A stretch of 64,000 nucleotides of DNA from Bacteroidales bacterium (GCA_016933335.1 JAFGBD010000025.1:62001-126000), one strand, 5' to 3'. Counted from the stretch's first letter, positions 43,755 through 53,651 are shown. The notes: generated by a model not told the origin, from the sequence alone. Numbers and translations are program-made.

Positions 43755-44102
43755 CTAACTACCTGATTTTTTTACTTTGTATTCATTATCCTGCAAAATC
43801 TGCATGATTTTTTCCCTGAAGTCGCCCTGAATAAGAATCTCTCCGTTCTTTACCGTTCCCCCTGTACTGCATTTGATTTTCAGCATATTGCCAAGTGCTT
43901 TCAGATCTTCTGTTCTGCCGGTAAAGCCTGTTACCAGTGTTACCTTTTTACCGCTTCGTTGTTTTTTATCCAGGGAAATACGCAGATCCTGCTGCCGGGC
44001 AGGTAAGGTATCCGGCTCCTGTTCCACGTTATCATTATAAATATAATCGGGATTGGTGGAATAGACAATCCCGTCCCCGTATCTTTTTTTCCTTGCAGAC
44101 AT
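43755..44102 (-). CDS. SUI1/YciH family translation factor
   Basis: A 115-residue protein. The C-terminal 75 residues are a SUI1/eIF1-like domain (SGKKVTLVTGFTGRTEDLKA, KCSTGGTVKNGEILIQGDFR), preceded by a polar tail (RYGDGIVYSTNPDYIY), as in bacterial YciH homologues. E. coli YciH influences start-codon and initiator selection at the 30S subunit in vitro. ATG 44102 (MSARKKRYGDG) matches the family N-terminus; an earlier ATG at 44135 is less likely. Divergent from the lipid kinase gene. Confidence 0.93.
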   Translation of the reverse strand: MSARKKRYGDGIVYSTNPDYIYNDNVEQEPDTLPARQQDLRISLDKKQRSGKKVTLVTGFTGRTEDLKALGNMLKIKCSTGGTVKNGEILIQGDFREKIMQILQDNEYKVKKSGS

Positions 44103-44203
44103 GCTGGTTATTTTATTATTCGTAAAAGTAGACAATATACTTTGATTTTTTTATTAAGAGATTTATTCGCATATTTAGTCACCGTTTTCCATGAACATAC
44201 ATA

Positions 44204-45163
44204 ATGGATCAAACAAAAGAAAATCCATCATGGCTTGCAATTGTCAATCCCAATGCAGGGCATGGCAAAGGTAAAGCCGACTGGGAAAAGATCTCCGGTT
44301 TGTTGTCTGAATACCAGATCAATTACAAATCCTGTTTTACCTGTTACCGGAAACATGCTATTGAGCTTACCAGAGAAGGAGTCAAAGAAGGATACAGAAA
44401 GATCATTGCCGTTGGTGGTGATGGCACTATGAATGAAGTGGTGAATGGCTGCTTTATGCAAAAAAGTTGTCCTGCCAGAGATATCACACTCGGAATGATT
44501 ACCGTAGGTACAGGCAACGACTGGGGAAGAATGTTTGGTATTCCCGGTAACTATGAAGGTGCAATAAAACTGATTAAAGAACATAAGATCAGGTTACAGG
44601 ATACAGGAATTGTATATTATTTCGATGGAAACAAAAGAAAAAAAAGGTATTTCATCAATATTGCCGGACTGGGATTTGATGCTGTTGTGGTGCAGCGGAC
44701 AAACCTGCAGAAAGACAAAGGCCGAAAGGGTAAATTACTTTATTTCTGGAATTTACTTTCCTGTCTCATGTCATATAAACATACACAGACTGAAGTAGTT
44801 ATTGATGGTAACAGAATATCCAATCACACATTTACAATCAGTCTGGGAATAGGGAAATATTCGGGCGGAGGTATGATGCAAACCCCCAACGCCATACCGG
44901 ATGATGGTTTTTTCGATATCACCATCATTAAGAAGATGAGAAAGATAGAGGTGGTAAGAAGACTGAAGATGCTTTATAACGGGACTATCCTGGATCATCC
45001 GCTTATCGAAGGTTTTAAGGGGAAAAATGTCATGATTGATTCCGATCCTTTAATTCACCTGGAAGCTGACGGTGAAACACTTGGTCATTCACCCATTGAA
45101 TTCAGAATTGCACCCCGAAGCATTAATATTATTTATGGTCATTACCTTTGTGAAGAAAACTAG
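44204..45163 (+). CDS. diacylglycerol/lipid kinase family protein (YegS/DgkB-like)
   Basis: A 319-residue kinase with the DAGK catalytic domain: NPNAGHGKGK near residue 14, GGDGTMNEVVNG (about 76-87) for nucleotide binding, and GTGNDWGRMFG. The C-terminal beta-sandwich (GGGMMQTPNAIPDDGFFDIT, LEADGETLGHSP) is typical. It phosphorylates a lipid hydroxyl such as diacylglycerol, sphingoid base or a related lipid; substrate cannot be told. Bacteroidota make sphingolipids, so a sphingosine-type substrate is possible. Single gene. Confidence 0.92.
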   Translation: MDQTKENPSWLAIVNPNAGHGKGKADWEKISGLLSEYQINYKSCFTCYRKHAIELTREGVKEGYRKIIAVGGDGTMNEVVNGCFMQKSCPARDITLGMITVGTGNDWGRMFGIPGNYEGAIKLIKEHKIRLQDTGIVYYFDGNKRKKRYFINIAGLGFDAVVVQRTNLQKDKGRKGKLLYFWNLLSCLMSYKHTQTEVVIDGNRISNHTFTISLGIGKYSGGGMMQTPNAIPDDGFFDITIIKKMRKIEVVRRLKMLYNGTILDHPLIEGFKGKNVMIDSDPLIHLEADGETLGHSPIEFRIAPRSINIIYGHYLCEEN

Positions 45164-45220
45164 TTTTAAGAATGATTTACAGTAAAAGCGACCATTCCTT
45201 GAAAAAATAACAAAATAAAC

Positions 45221-47134
45221 CTAACCGTTATCCTGATCTTTGTTCAGGGGCAGCTTCACGATGAAGGTGGTCCCTTTGTTTACTTTGCTCTCTACCATAA
45301 TTTCCCCTTTGTTCATCCTGACAAAGTCATAGGCAAGTGACAAACCGAGACCAACACCTTTTTCACTTTCGGTTCCCCAGGTGGATTTATCTCCTTTAAG
45401 CCTGAAGATATCCTTCATCTTTTCCCGGGGAATGCCAACACCGTTATCTTTAATCTTAACCAGAGCCCTGGCATTGGCCTTATTACCGGTGACTTTAATG
45501 GTGCTGTCTCTTTGGCTGAATTTCACGGCATTGTTGATCAGATTACGAAATACCGTCATCATGCTGTTCTTATCAGCCCATATTACAAGATCGTCTTCCA
45601 CCTCATTCACGATACTGATGTTTTTGGCAAGGGCCATGGTTGTCAGGCTCATTACGGTTTCATCCATTATTTCTGCCAGCCGTATCTTTCCGGGAGAAAA
45701 AGGAAATCGTCCCTGTTGGTTTAAAGCCCAGCTAAGTAAATTATCCAGTAATGATGATACCTTGTTGATGGCCTGGTTAAGTTCATCAGTCAGTTCACCA
45801 AGGTCAGCCACATTTCCTTCAGCAATGTATTCTTTAAGTATGACTGAAAAACCATGTAAAGAGTTCATGGGGCCTCTCAGGTCGTGTGATATAATTGAAA
45901 AAAACCTGTCTTTTGTCTGGTTAAGATCAGCAAGCTGATCGCGCTGGGTTCTAAGTTCCTCCTTTTGCTCTTCAAGCTGTTTGTTGATCTGGATTTTTCT
46001 TTTATTATTGGCATATAAAACACATATTAAAGCTCCTGTTAACAATATAATCACACCTAATCCCATTGATATGATTGTCTGGGTTTGTTTCTTCTTTTTG
46101 AACAGATCGACCTCTGTCTGTTTTTGTGCCACTTCAAACTCAGTTCGCATATTTGCCATCTGGATTATCTTTTCTTCATTAATGATGCTGTCGCGGTATG
46201 AGATATATTCTATCTGATATTCAAATGCTTTTTTATAATCTCCTGTCAGGCTGTATAACTCAGATAACATACGGGATGCGGAACTCAGGTTCTGAAGAAG
46301 GCCATAACTGTCAGCAAGATCATAGCTTTCATGTGCATGGCTGAGTGCCCTCCTGTAATCGCCGTTATCCCCGTATATCTCTGATAAACCCAGGTGGTAT
46401 TTTGCAATCGGATACATATCTCCTAATTCTTTCAGCAATTCAATTGCTTTCAAAAGATTTTTCTCTGCCAGTCTGCTGTTGTCTTGTCTTAAATAAGCAA
46501 GTCCTTTATTGCCATAGCAATAAGCAATGCCTGTGGGATTATTCAAATACCGGTAAATTCTCTCGGAAATATTGAAATAGTTTAAAGCAGAATCGAGTTG
46601 ATTTATAAACAGATATTCACTTCCGGCATTGAACAGAACATTTGCCAGCCTTGTGCTATCGTTCTGATCTTTGAAAATAGCAATGGCTCTGTTGTAATAA
46701 AGCAGTGAATTCTTATGATCTTCGGTAGACATATAAAGATCACCAAGAGCTGTAAAAGCACATCCAACACCCCTGTGGTAATCCATCTTATATGCTTCAG
46801 AAGCACAATCAAACAGAACCTGTGCAGCATTCTCAAAATCCCCTTTCAGTCTCAATGCATGGCCTTTCTGCAATAGACCCCTGTAAATAAAGAGAGGATT
46901 GGATTTGTCCCTGGCTGTGTTGATCAGCTGATTTGAAAACTTTAATGCAGAATCCGGATTGGGATGATAATAGGCAAGATCATATAAAAGCATCAGATGT
47001 GCAGAATCATCAGAAGGAATCTGCCTGTAGTAGATTGTTGTCAGACTGTCTGCAATCCGCTGATCCTGTGCCCTGATGAGCGAAAAAGATAAAAAACAGG
47101 CTGTCAGTATAAAACCAACAATTAATATTCTCAT
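45221..47134 (-). CDS. TPR-containing sensor histidine kinase
   Basis: A 637-residue kinase: signal peptide (1-22), six to seven tetratricopeptide repeats in the periplasm (about 45-325), one membrane helix (IISMGLGVIILLTGALICVLY, about 354-374), a coiled coil (380-408), and the kinase core with H417 in FFSIISHDLRGPMNSL, an N-box (VFRNLINNAVKFS), and G-boxes (DNGVGIPREKM, GVGLGLSLAYDFV). This TPR-HK layout is common in Bacteroidota. No receiver or response regulator is next to it, so its output is unknown. The start is two bases after the stop of the 47137 gene, so they form an operon. Confidence 0.93.
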   Translation of the reverse strand: MRILIVGFILTACFLSFSLIRAQDQRIADSLTTIYYRQIPSDDSAHLMLLYDLAYYHPNPDSALKFSNQLINTARDKSNPLFIYRGLLQKGHALRLKGDFENAAQVLFDCASEAYKMDYHRGVGCAFTALGDLYMSTEDHKNSLLYYNRAIAIFKDQNDSTRLANVLFNAGSEYLFINQLDSALNYFNISERIYRYLNNPTGIAYCYGNKGLAYLRQDNSRLAEKNLLKAIELLKELGDMYPIAKYHLGLSEIYGDNGDYRRALSHAHESYDLADSYGLLQNLSSASRMLSELYSLTGDYKKAFEYQIEYISYRDSIINEEKIIQMANMRTEFEVAQKQTEVDLFKKKKQTQTIISMGLGVIILLTGALICVLYANNKRKIQINKQLEEQKEELRTQRDQLADLNQTKDRFFSIISHDLRGPMNSLHGFSVILKEYIAEGNVADLGELTDELNQAINKVSSLLDNLLSWALNQQGRFPFSPGKIRLAEIMDETVMSLTTMALAKNISIVNEVEDDLVIWADKNSMMTVFRNLINNAVKFSQRDSTIKVTGNKANARALVKIKDNGVGIPREKMKDIFRLKGDKSTWGTESEKGVGLGLSLAYDFVRMNKGEIMVESKVNKGTTFIVKLPLNKDQDNG

Positions 47135-47136
47135 GG

Positions 47137-47523
47137 TTAGTCTTTTATCTTAATAACAGGTGGGGGATCACCGTTTTTTTCAAAGCCGGATTTCAAATTG
47201 CTTTCTGCTTCAGCTGGTTTGCATGCGATGTATGATATCCAATACGGGTATTCACCTTTGGCGCTGTCACTCACTCTACCTGTCCAAATCGAACACCGCT
47301 TTTTTAATAAACCTCTGGTAAACAAATCATTGTTTTTTTCAAACTCCAGACCGGATATCTTTTTAATGCCGGAGCAGGTATCCCGTTTCCAGATAATCAC
47401 ATCGCCACGTGATACCTCGGTTATAATGCTTTCGTCGCCGCATATTCGGCTGGTGTCACGGAGATGCAGATGTATCTTGTTATCTCTCTTAACAAGACTG
47501 AGGTAAATAATAACTTTTGCCAT
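47137..47523 (-). CDS. small cytoplasmic protein in operon with TPR kinase
   Basis: A 128-residue protein without signal peptide. The first strands (MAKVIIYLSLVKRDNKIHLH) and the C-terminal DPPPVIKIK stretch are recognisable by pattern, and there are five cysteines (CGDES, DTCSG, RCSIW, IACKP). It looks like a small beta-rich domain; I do not know the family. Its stop is two bases before the kinase ATG, a spacing that suggests a common function, perhaps a modulator of the kinase. ATG 47523 is preferred over an upstream in-frame ATG-like start at 47559. Confidence 0.65.
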   Translation of the reverse strand: MAKVIIYLSLVKRDNKIHLHLRDTSRICGDESIITEVSRGDVIIWKRDTCSGIKKISGLEFEKNNDLFTRGLLKKRCSIWTGRVSDSAKGEYPYWISYIACKPAEAESNLKSGFEKNGDPPPVIKIKD

Positions 47524-47694
47524 GGTGGTTGGTTTTTGATTGGTACGAATAAATTGCATCTAAAAGTAGTATTTTTGAATCAGAAAGTAAAGAAAATATT
47601 GCAACCGGATATTGATGTATGGCTGTAAATGACAAATATCCCTGCCGGTAACAGCAGACTGTAAACAGACCGGCTTAAAAGGGAAGATGTTGTA

Positions 47695-50511
47695 TTAAAA
47701 ATGGACGATTTGTTTATGACCTTCGTAATGTATGACTTTATCCGGATTACTGCATATCTTTATTCCGGTACCATGATTTTCACTGACAAGTATAACGTTG
47801 ATTGTGCGTTCTTTCAGCAAACCCGGAAAATGTCCCTTTTGTTCTTCAATCGTCAGGGTTTGGCTGTCCTCATCCCAGATGAAATCAATGGTGGCATAGA
47901 TGCCTTTCTCATAATTGTAATTGTCATTCTCATCTTCATACAGTGTGAATGTCCCGTCAGCTCCCGGATAGATTCTTAATTCAATCGGATCTGCAGGTTT
48001 TTCAGATGCATACTGCAAAAAAGGGCCCATTGGTATGATCGATCCGGCTTTAACCAGCAAAGGTATGATGTTGACCGGGGACTGGAAAACAGCATTCTGC
48101 CCCCCCTGGTGTTTGCTACCTGTCCAGAAATCGAACCAGACATGGCCTGAGGCCAGGTATACGTTCCTGGTTTTTTCTTTTAACACATTGGTTCTTTCCA
48201 TTCTGAATGTCTCCGGTGTCTTCCAGTAAAGCAACATTCTTGCCGCGCCTGTTGAATTGTTCTCAGTCTCAACCACCAGGCTGTATTCCCTGTTTGCCTC
48301 AAGATATATCGTATCGGTATATTGTTCGGTGCTGGTATATACAACCGGTAATTCCCGGCCTTCCAGAATAATCCTTTTACTGTCGAAACTTTTCATGTGA
48401 AACTGGTGTGTACCGGTTTCTTTTGGTATGATCTTGCCTTCCCACCTGATTGAAAACATTGAATCGGTAACATAACCGGGCCTGCCAGTGTACCAGAAAA
48501 CATCAATGCAGGAGTCGGTCTGTTCTTTACCTAAAATCTGATAACGGTTGTCTCTATAATATCTTGCATTCAGGCCCGGTTTACCGTCTTTTGTCCTGAA
48601 ATATCCGGGACCAATCAGCCGACTTTGCTCCGGAGGCCTGTGATACATGTATTCTGTCACAGGACAAACCATTATTGCGGGGCCGAACATAAACTGGTCA
48701 TCTATGGAACGGGTATTCCTGTCTGCAGAAAAATCCATCGGTAATCCGCGCATATAGGTATATCCTTCGCTTGTCACTTTCCAGGCAAGAGAGTAAATAT
48801 AAGGCATGAGGCGGTACCTGAGATTGTCAAATTCGATCAGCACGTCGGAATATCGATCGATTTCCCAGATTTCGCGTGGGGTTTCAGAACCATGTGAACG
48901 GAATATGGGAGCAAACGTGCCCAGCTGAAACATACGGGTATAGAGTTCCTGGTAGGCAGGATCTTTACCACCCCTGTGAAACAGGCCATCATATGCGCCA
49001 ATGACAAACGCACCAATGTCAAATGTCCAGTAAGGCACACCGGACATACAATGGTTGATTCCTGCAGCAATCTGGTTTCTATATACTTCCCAGTTAGCCC
49101 CGATATCACCTGACCAGGTTGTGGAAGCACTGCGTTGCTGCCCTGCAAAGGTTGAACGTGTAAGAATATAAGCCCTGCGGCCGGATGTCTCCTCACGCCA
49201 GAACTTATATAAATCATCTGTCATCATCAGAGAGAAGGCATTGAGATATCTTGCCCATGATCCCAGGTGATTGCTGCCCATTTTTTTCATTTCATATTCG
49301 GTGGATTCTTTTGTCAGTGCATTGACAACATCAGGTTCGGTAGAATCGATCCACCATGCGTCTATTCCGGCAGAATATAAACCCTGCTTCAGGTATTTCC
49401 AGTATAATCTGTTAGCTGCCGGATTAAATGCATCATAATATTTGAATCCGGCCCAGCCGACAGGTTTATATAAGAATCCGTGTCTCAGCATATCTTTATA
49501 AATAGCTGTATTTGGGCCCAGGGCAGGCCATATGGAAATCATCATATGATAATTCATCTGATGAAACAGGTCTACCATCTCTTTGGGTTCTGGAAACAGT
49601 TCTTTGTCAAAAAACATCCCTCCCCAGTTGGCTGCACCGTTCCAGTAATCCCAGTCCTGTATGATATTGTCAACCGGGATTTTCCGTTTCCTGTATTCGG
49701 TGACAACAGCCGTGATTTCAGACTGGTTGTCGTAATGTTCCTTGCTTTGCCAGTATCCGTATGCCCACCTGCCATACATAGGTGACTGACCGGTCAAATC
49801 ACGGTAACCTGCAATAACTTCATCCATGTTCCTCCCATATATAAAGTAATAATCCACATTATCAGCCACATCCGACCAGAGAGATGCTCCCTGTTCGTCA
49901 TCTTTAAAAATGGTCTTGGAATAGTTATCCCATAGAATGCCGTAGTTCTGTGTTGAAATAAGAAATGGTATAACTGCGTCTGTATTGGTCTGTACCAGTT
50001 TTACCGTTTTTCCCCTGTAGTTAAAGTAGCCGTATTGATGCTGTCCGAGTCCGTATATACCTTCATCATCTGAAAGACTGAATGACTGCCTGATACTGTA
50101 TGCTGAATCTGTATCGTAAACCACGGGGGTAAATTCAGGCTTTCCTGTTTCATCAAGAACGATCGAACCGCCGGGAGAAAAATATTGTATATGCCCGTCT
50201 TTCTTATACAATCTGGCCTGCAGCATTGATGATTTCAGTAAGATATAATCCTTTTCCTCCTGAATATCAATGGTTATTTCAGGAATACTGTCCATGATTA
50301 CAGAAAGACTGTTTTTTCCGGAAGTACCGCCGGGCAACCATTTTACCACCCTGATAATATCATCATCATAGAATTGCACCCGCAAGCATATATTGTTGGT
50401 AATGAGTTCTGTTCCGTTTTTAGCAGGTTTAATCTCCGGAACCCCCGATCCGCAGCTACAGATAACAAAGGCAGTTAACAATGCAGCTGCAAGTGCATTT
50501 AATTTTTTCAT
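47695..50511 (-). CDS. GH31 alpha-xylosidase-like lipoprotein with PA14 domain
   Basis: A 938-residue lipoprotein (C20 in FVICSCGSG). A GH31 N-terminal beta-sandwich (about 30-235) precedes the (beta/alpha)8 barrel with nucleophile D389 in AWWIDSTEPDV and acid/base D469 in TTWSGDIGANW, and a PA14 domain (about 645-765; PGLNARYYRDNR, SFDSKRIILEGRELP, TGAARMLLYWK) is inserted before the distal beta domains. The DIIQDWDYW and STEPD sequences are typical of alpha-xylosidases of the xyloglucan type (YicI/Xyl31A-like). It should remove non-reducing alpha-1,6-xylose from xyloglucan oligosaccharides, complementing the GH74 gene at 1.4 kb. Three GATAACAA repeats lie upstream. Confidence 0.9.
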   Translation of the reverse strand: MKKLNALAAALLTAFVICSCGSGVPEIKPAKNGTELITNNICLRVQFYDDDIIRVVKWLPGGTSGKNSLSVIMDSIPEITIDIQEEKDYILLKSSMLQARLYKKDGHIQYFSPGGSIVLDETGKPEFTPVVYDTDSAYSIRQSFSLSDDEGIYGLGQHQYGYFNYRGKTVKLVQTNTDAVIPFLISTQNYGILWDNYSKTIFKDDEQGASLWSDVADNVDYYFIYGRNMDEVIAGYRDLTGQSPMYGRWAYGYWQSKEHYDNQSEITAVVTEYRKRKIPVDNIIQDWDYWNGAANWGGMFFDKELFPEPKEMVDLFHQMNYHMMISIWPALGPNTAIYKDMLRHGFLYKPVGWAGFKYYDAFNPAANRLYWKYLKQGLYSAGIDAWWIDSTEPDVVNALTKESTEYEMKKMGSNHLGSWARYLNAFSLMMTDDLYKFWREETSGRRAYILTRSTFAGQQRSASTTWSGDIGANWEVYRNQIAAGINHCMSGVPYWTFDIGAFVIGAYDGLFHRGGKDPAYQELYTRMFQLGTFAPIFRSHGSETPREIWEIDRYSDVLIEFDNLRYRLMPYIYSLAWKVTSEGYTYMRGLPMDFSADRNTRSIDDQFMFGPAIMVCPVTEYMYHRPPEQSRLIGPGYFRTKDGKPGLNARYYRDNRYQILGKEQTDSCIDVFWYTGRPGYVTDSMFSIRWEGKIIPKETGTHQFHMKSFDSKRIILEGRELPVVYTSTEQYTDTIYLEANREYSLVVETENNSTGAARMLLYWKTPETFRMERTNVLKEKTRNVYLASGHVWFDFWTGSKHQGGQNAVFQSPVNIIPLLVKAGSIIPMGPFLQYASEKPADPIELRIYPGADGTFTLYEDENDNYNYEKGIYATIDFIWDEDSQTLTIEEQKGHFPGLLKERTINVILVSENHGTGIKICSNPDKVIHYEGHKQIVHF

Positions 50512-50904
50512 GATGTTGGATATTAGATATAAAACCAATAAAAATGCCTGAACAGAATAAAATTATGAATTTGTCATGATTGTCCCAAGATAACAAAACG
50601 AATTGAGGCGGCATGATAACAAATGAGTACTAATTTATAAACAAATGCCACATTAACTGATGTCATTAACCGGATTAACGGACTATGATAACAATACCGG
50701 CCGGATAAATAACCGGCAGATATAAGAGGAATTATTACTCAATGGCAGCTATAAGACATAATTTTATGGTTGCCTGTTTTTTTTGGCATCAGGGTTAATA
50801 ATTGTCCCCATTTGAAATTTGAATCTTGCAGACAATATTTATCTTTGCAGGTGCGTTACTCTCAAATAAAACATGCCAGCTGTAAAATTTAAATACAACC
50901 ATAA
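50512..50904. other. 393-base divergent control region
   Basis: Gene-free region between GH31 (minus) and the 50905 gene (plus). It holds three exact GATAACAA copies (50589-50596, 50615-50622, 50687-50694), a GCCGG/CCGGC hairpin near 50699-50717, and the promoter of the 50905 gene. Confidence 0.6.
50818..50847 (+). promoter_or_regulatory. promoter of 50905 gene (TTTG, TATCTTTG)
   Basis: TTTG at 50818-50821 and TATCTTTG at 50840-50847 are separated by 18 bases and match the Bacteroidota consensus. Confidence 0.6.
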
Positions 50905-51528
50905 ATGAACAGAACCAGCCATATCCTGAAACTTACCGCCTTTTTTGTCTTTTTATGTAATGCAGCAATTGTTTTTTCGCAGCAAAACCAGTCAAAACCC
51001 ACCCTGGACAAAGGCAGTATTGAAAACAGTTTTGCTTACGTAATCAGAAATGCAAGTGATTATGAGGATTCAAAAGTTGTTAAATCATGGTGGCTCTGGA
51101 GATTAAGGTCATATGTCCTTGATTCTATAAAGGAATATCGTGACAGCATTCAATATATACAGATTATGGTTGACACCAGGGATCATCGAATCGATTCCCT
51201 GAAAACAGATTTGAGAGAAGTGAAAGCATCACTGTCAGCAGCTGTCAGAGAAAGAGATTCACTTTCTTTTTTAGGCATTGGTATGACAAAGTTCCTGTAC
51301 AACCTCATCATGTGGCTTCTGGCAGCTGCCCTTTTTGCTGTTCTTATTATTGTTTTTATGTTATACAAAAGAAGCAATGTTGTTGCAGTTAAGATGAAGG
51401 AAACACTTGCTGAAACAAGGGAGGAGTTTGAAGCGCACCGGAAAAAAGCACTCGAACGTGAACAGAAAATCGCCCGCGAGATGTATGATGAGATCATCAA
51501 ATACAAGAATAAGTACGGGGAACTCTGA
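50905..51528 (+). CDS. exported single-pass membrane coiled-coil protein
   Basis: A 207-residue protein with a signal peptide (1-25; IVFSQ), a conserved periplasmic segment (KGSIENSFAYVIRNASDYED, KVVKSWWLWRLRS), a coiled coil (LDSIKEYRDSIQYIQIMVDT onwards), a SFLGIGMTK motif, one membrane helix (NLIMWLLAAALFAVLIIVFMLY) and a cytoplasmic coiled coil. Close relatives are common in Bacteroidota and are often mislabelled tRNA (guanine-N1)-methyltransferase, but nothing here resembles TrmD. The true function is unknown; a cell-envelope role is likely. Confidence 0.75.
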   Translation: MNRTSHILKLTAFFVFLCNAAIVFSQQNQSKPTLDKGSIENSFAYVIRNASDYEDSKVVKSWWLWRLRSYVLDSIKEYRDSIQYIQIMVDTRDHRIDSLKTDLREVKASLSAAVRERDSLSFLGIGMTKFLYNLIMWLLAAALFAVLIIVFMLYKRSNVVAVKMKETLAETREEFEAHRKKALEREQKIAREMYDEIIKYKNKYGEL

Positions 51529-51688
51529 TACCTGAATATCGTAATATCATTCAGGTTTTTATATTTTGTTTTTCCTGCCTTTATACTTTCACGTCACTTT
51601 TGGTACACACAACCGGCTTACTGCTTACGTTATCTGAATAAATCGGGCATTTGAAATCCGAATACTGTGTATCCCGGTTTAATATTTG

Positions 51689-51696
51689 TATATTTG
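51689..51696 (+). promoter_or_regulatory. -7 promoter element of hflK
   Basis: TATATTTG matches TAnnTTTG, 26 bases before ATG 51723. Confidence 0.5.
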
Positions 51697-51722
51697 CCTC
51701 AGAACATGAAAAATTAATTCAA

Positions 51723-52694
51723 ATGGCAAAAAACACAGATTATTACCGTGACAGTTCCCGGTTAGCAAAAATGCTGCTTAACAATGCCAATCTGATGGCC
51801 TTGATATTGTTAATAATCATCCTGCTCTTCAGTTCATTTTTTCAGATAGATCCGGAAGAGACGGGAATTATAACACGTTTTGGCAAATATGTGAGAAAGG
51901 TTGAACCGGGACTGAATGTAAAGCTTCCTTTTATTGAAAGGGTGTATAAGGTACCTGTTGAAAGACAGCAGAAACTGGAATTTGGTTTTCGTACAGTCAA
52001 AGCCGGAATAAACACACAGTATACCAGGTCTGGATACACTGATGAATCATTGATGTTAACAGGTGATTTAAACCTGGCTGATGTGGAATGGGTAGTGCAA
52101 TACCGTATTGACGATGCCTATATGTTTTTATTTAAAGTGAGAAATCCTGAGACGACATTGCGTGATATTTCGGAAGCCGCCTTGCGGCAGATTGTCGGAG
52201 ATCGCACAGTGAATGAAGTCCTTACAGTAGGCAGGACAGAGATAGCAACACAAATGGAAGAACTTGTGCAACAAGTCTGTACCGAATATTCACTGGGCAT
52301 CAAAATTGACCAGGTGGTTCTTCAGGATGTCAATCCTCCTGATCCTGTGAAGGCAGCATTTAATGCAGTGAACCAGGCACAGCAGGAGAAAGAAACCCTG
52401 ATTAACCAGGCAAAATCAGAATACAATAAGGTCATTCCAAAAGCCAAGGGACAAGCCCAGGAAACAATACAAAAGGCTGAAGGGTATGCCACCCAGCGTG
52501 TAAACAATTCACTGGGGGAGGTAGCCCGTTTCAATGCCATTTACAGGGAATACATTAAAGCCCCTGAAGTTACAAAGCGGAGAATATACCTCGAAACCAT
52601 GGCATCGGTATTACCCAGGCTGGGTAACAAAATCATAGCTGACGAGGAAGGAAACAGTGTATTACCACTTTTACAGATGCCATTAAACAAATAA
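51723..52694 (+). CDS. hflK: FtsH protease modulator HflK
   Basis: A 323-residue SPFH/prohibitin-domain protein. A single membrane helix (LMALILLIIILLFSSFF, near 24-40) precedes the SPFH domain (ETGIITRFGKYVRKVEPGLN, VQYRIDDAYMFLFKVRNPE) and a long C-terminal coiled coil with the EVTKRRIYLETM end. HflK and HflC form a large membrane cage around FtsH and limit its proteolysis of membrane proteins. hflC starts 12 bases downstream. ATG 51723 is preferred; the longer frame would begin with a TTG at 51651. Confidence 0.95.
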   Translation: MAKNTDYYRDSSRLAKMLLNNANLMALILLIIILLFSSFFQIDPEETGIITRFGKYVRKVEPGLNVKLPFIERVYKVPVERQQKLEFGFRTVKAGINTQYTRSGYTDESLMLTGDLNLADVEWVVQYRIDDAYMFLFKVRNPETTLRDISEAALRQIVGDRTVNEVLTVGRTEIATQMEELVQQVCTEYSLGIKIDQVVLQDVNPPDPVKAAFNAVNQAQQEKETLINQAKSEYNKVIPKAKGQAQETIQKAEGYATQRVNNSLGEVARFNAIYREYIKAPEVTKRRIYLETMASVLPRLGNKIIADEEGNSVLPLLQMPLNK

Positions 52695-52706
52695 AACAAT
52701 TAAGTC

Positions 52707-53651
52707 ATGAATCGAAAAAAAATCATAATAACCATCTCTATTCTGATCGTACTTCTTATACTGATACTACAAAGTGCTTTTATCGTAAAAGAAACAGAGC
52801 AGGTTGTCATAACCCAGTTTGGAAAGCCGGTTGGAGATGCCGTTGCAAAGCCTGGTCTGAAGTTTAAAGTTCCCTTTATCCAAAAAACCAACTATTTTGA
52901 AAGAAGATATATGGAGTGGGATGGGGACCCAAACCAGGTGCCAACAAAAGACAAAAAATTTATTTTTGTAGATACATACGCCCGCTGGCAAATAACAGAT
53001 CCTCTTCAGTTCTTCAAAAGACTCACAAATGAAAGAGGTGCACTGTCAAGACTTGATGATATCATTGACGGTGAAACAAGGGACTATATTGCTACCCATA
53101 ATATTGAAGAAGCGGTTCGGTCTACCAACAGGACGCCCGTATCAACAGGTGTAATCAGTGAAGAAATAGGAGACACCCTTATTGATATTAAGGTTGGAAG
53201 ACAGGAAATACAACGTCTGATACTTGAAGCTTCAAATGAAAAAGCACAGGATCTTGGAATTGTCATACTCGATTTCCGTTTTAAGCGTATCAACTATGTA
53301 GAAGAAGTCAGTGCGCAGGTTTATGAGCGCATGAAAAGTGAACGGTTCCGTATAGCTGATAAATTTCGCTCGGAAGGTCAGGGTGAAGCTTCACGTATCA
53401 ACGGCGAAAAAGAACGGGAACTTAAAAAAATCCAGTCAGAAGCTTTCAGGCAGGCTGAAGAAATCATGGGAAAAGCAGACGGAAGGGCAGCAGCCATTTA
53501 TGCCGGTGCATATGACCAGTCATCAGCATCAAGAGAACTATACAGCTTCCTGAAATCCATGGAAACATTTGAAAAAACATTTGATACATCCACCACGATA
53601 ATCCTGTCCACAGACAGCGAACTGTTTAAATACCTGAAAAGCATGAGGTGA
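52707..53651 (+). CDS. hflC: FtsH protease modulator HflC
   Basis: A 314-residue protein with an N-terminal membrane helix (IIITISILIVLLILILQSAF, near 5-24) and an SPFH domain (VIKETEQVVITQFGKP-like start, RWQITDPLQFFKRLTNE, DVRQEIQRLI-like region), followed by a charged coiled coil with the RFRIADKFRSEGQGEASRI motif characteristic of HflC. It pairs with HflK and FtsH. It is cotranscribed with hflK. Confidence 0.95.
   Translation: MNRKKIIITISILIVLLILILQSAFIVKETEQVVITQFGKPVGDAVAKPGLKFKVPFIQKTNYFERRYMEWDGDPNQVPTKDKKFIFVDTYARWQITDPLQFFKRLTNERGALSRLDDIIDGETRDYIATHNIEEAVRSTNRTPVSTGVISEEIGDTLIDIKVGRQEIQRLILEASNEKAQDLGIVILDFRFKRINYVEEVSAQVYERMKSERFRIADKFRSEGQGEASRINGEKERELKKIQSEAFRQAEEIMGKADGRAAAIYAGAYDQSSASRELYSFLKSMETFEKTFDTSTTIILSTDSELFKYLKSMR

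Noticed and set aside
43574..43807. Plus-strand ORF of 77 codons between yhhQ and the SUI1 gene
   Set aside because: It overlaps the SUI1 gene end, and its residues show no family pattern.
45381..45938. Plus-strand ORF of 185 codons opposite the kinase core
   Set aside because: Serine- and leucine-rich composition typical of an antisense reading of a kinase gene; no start signal.
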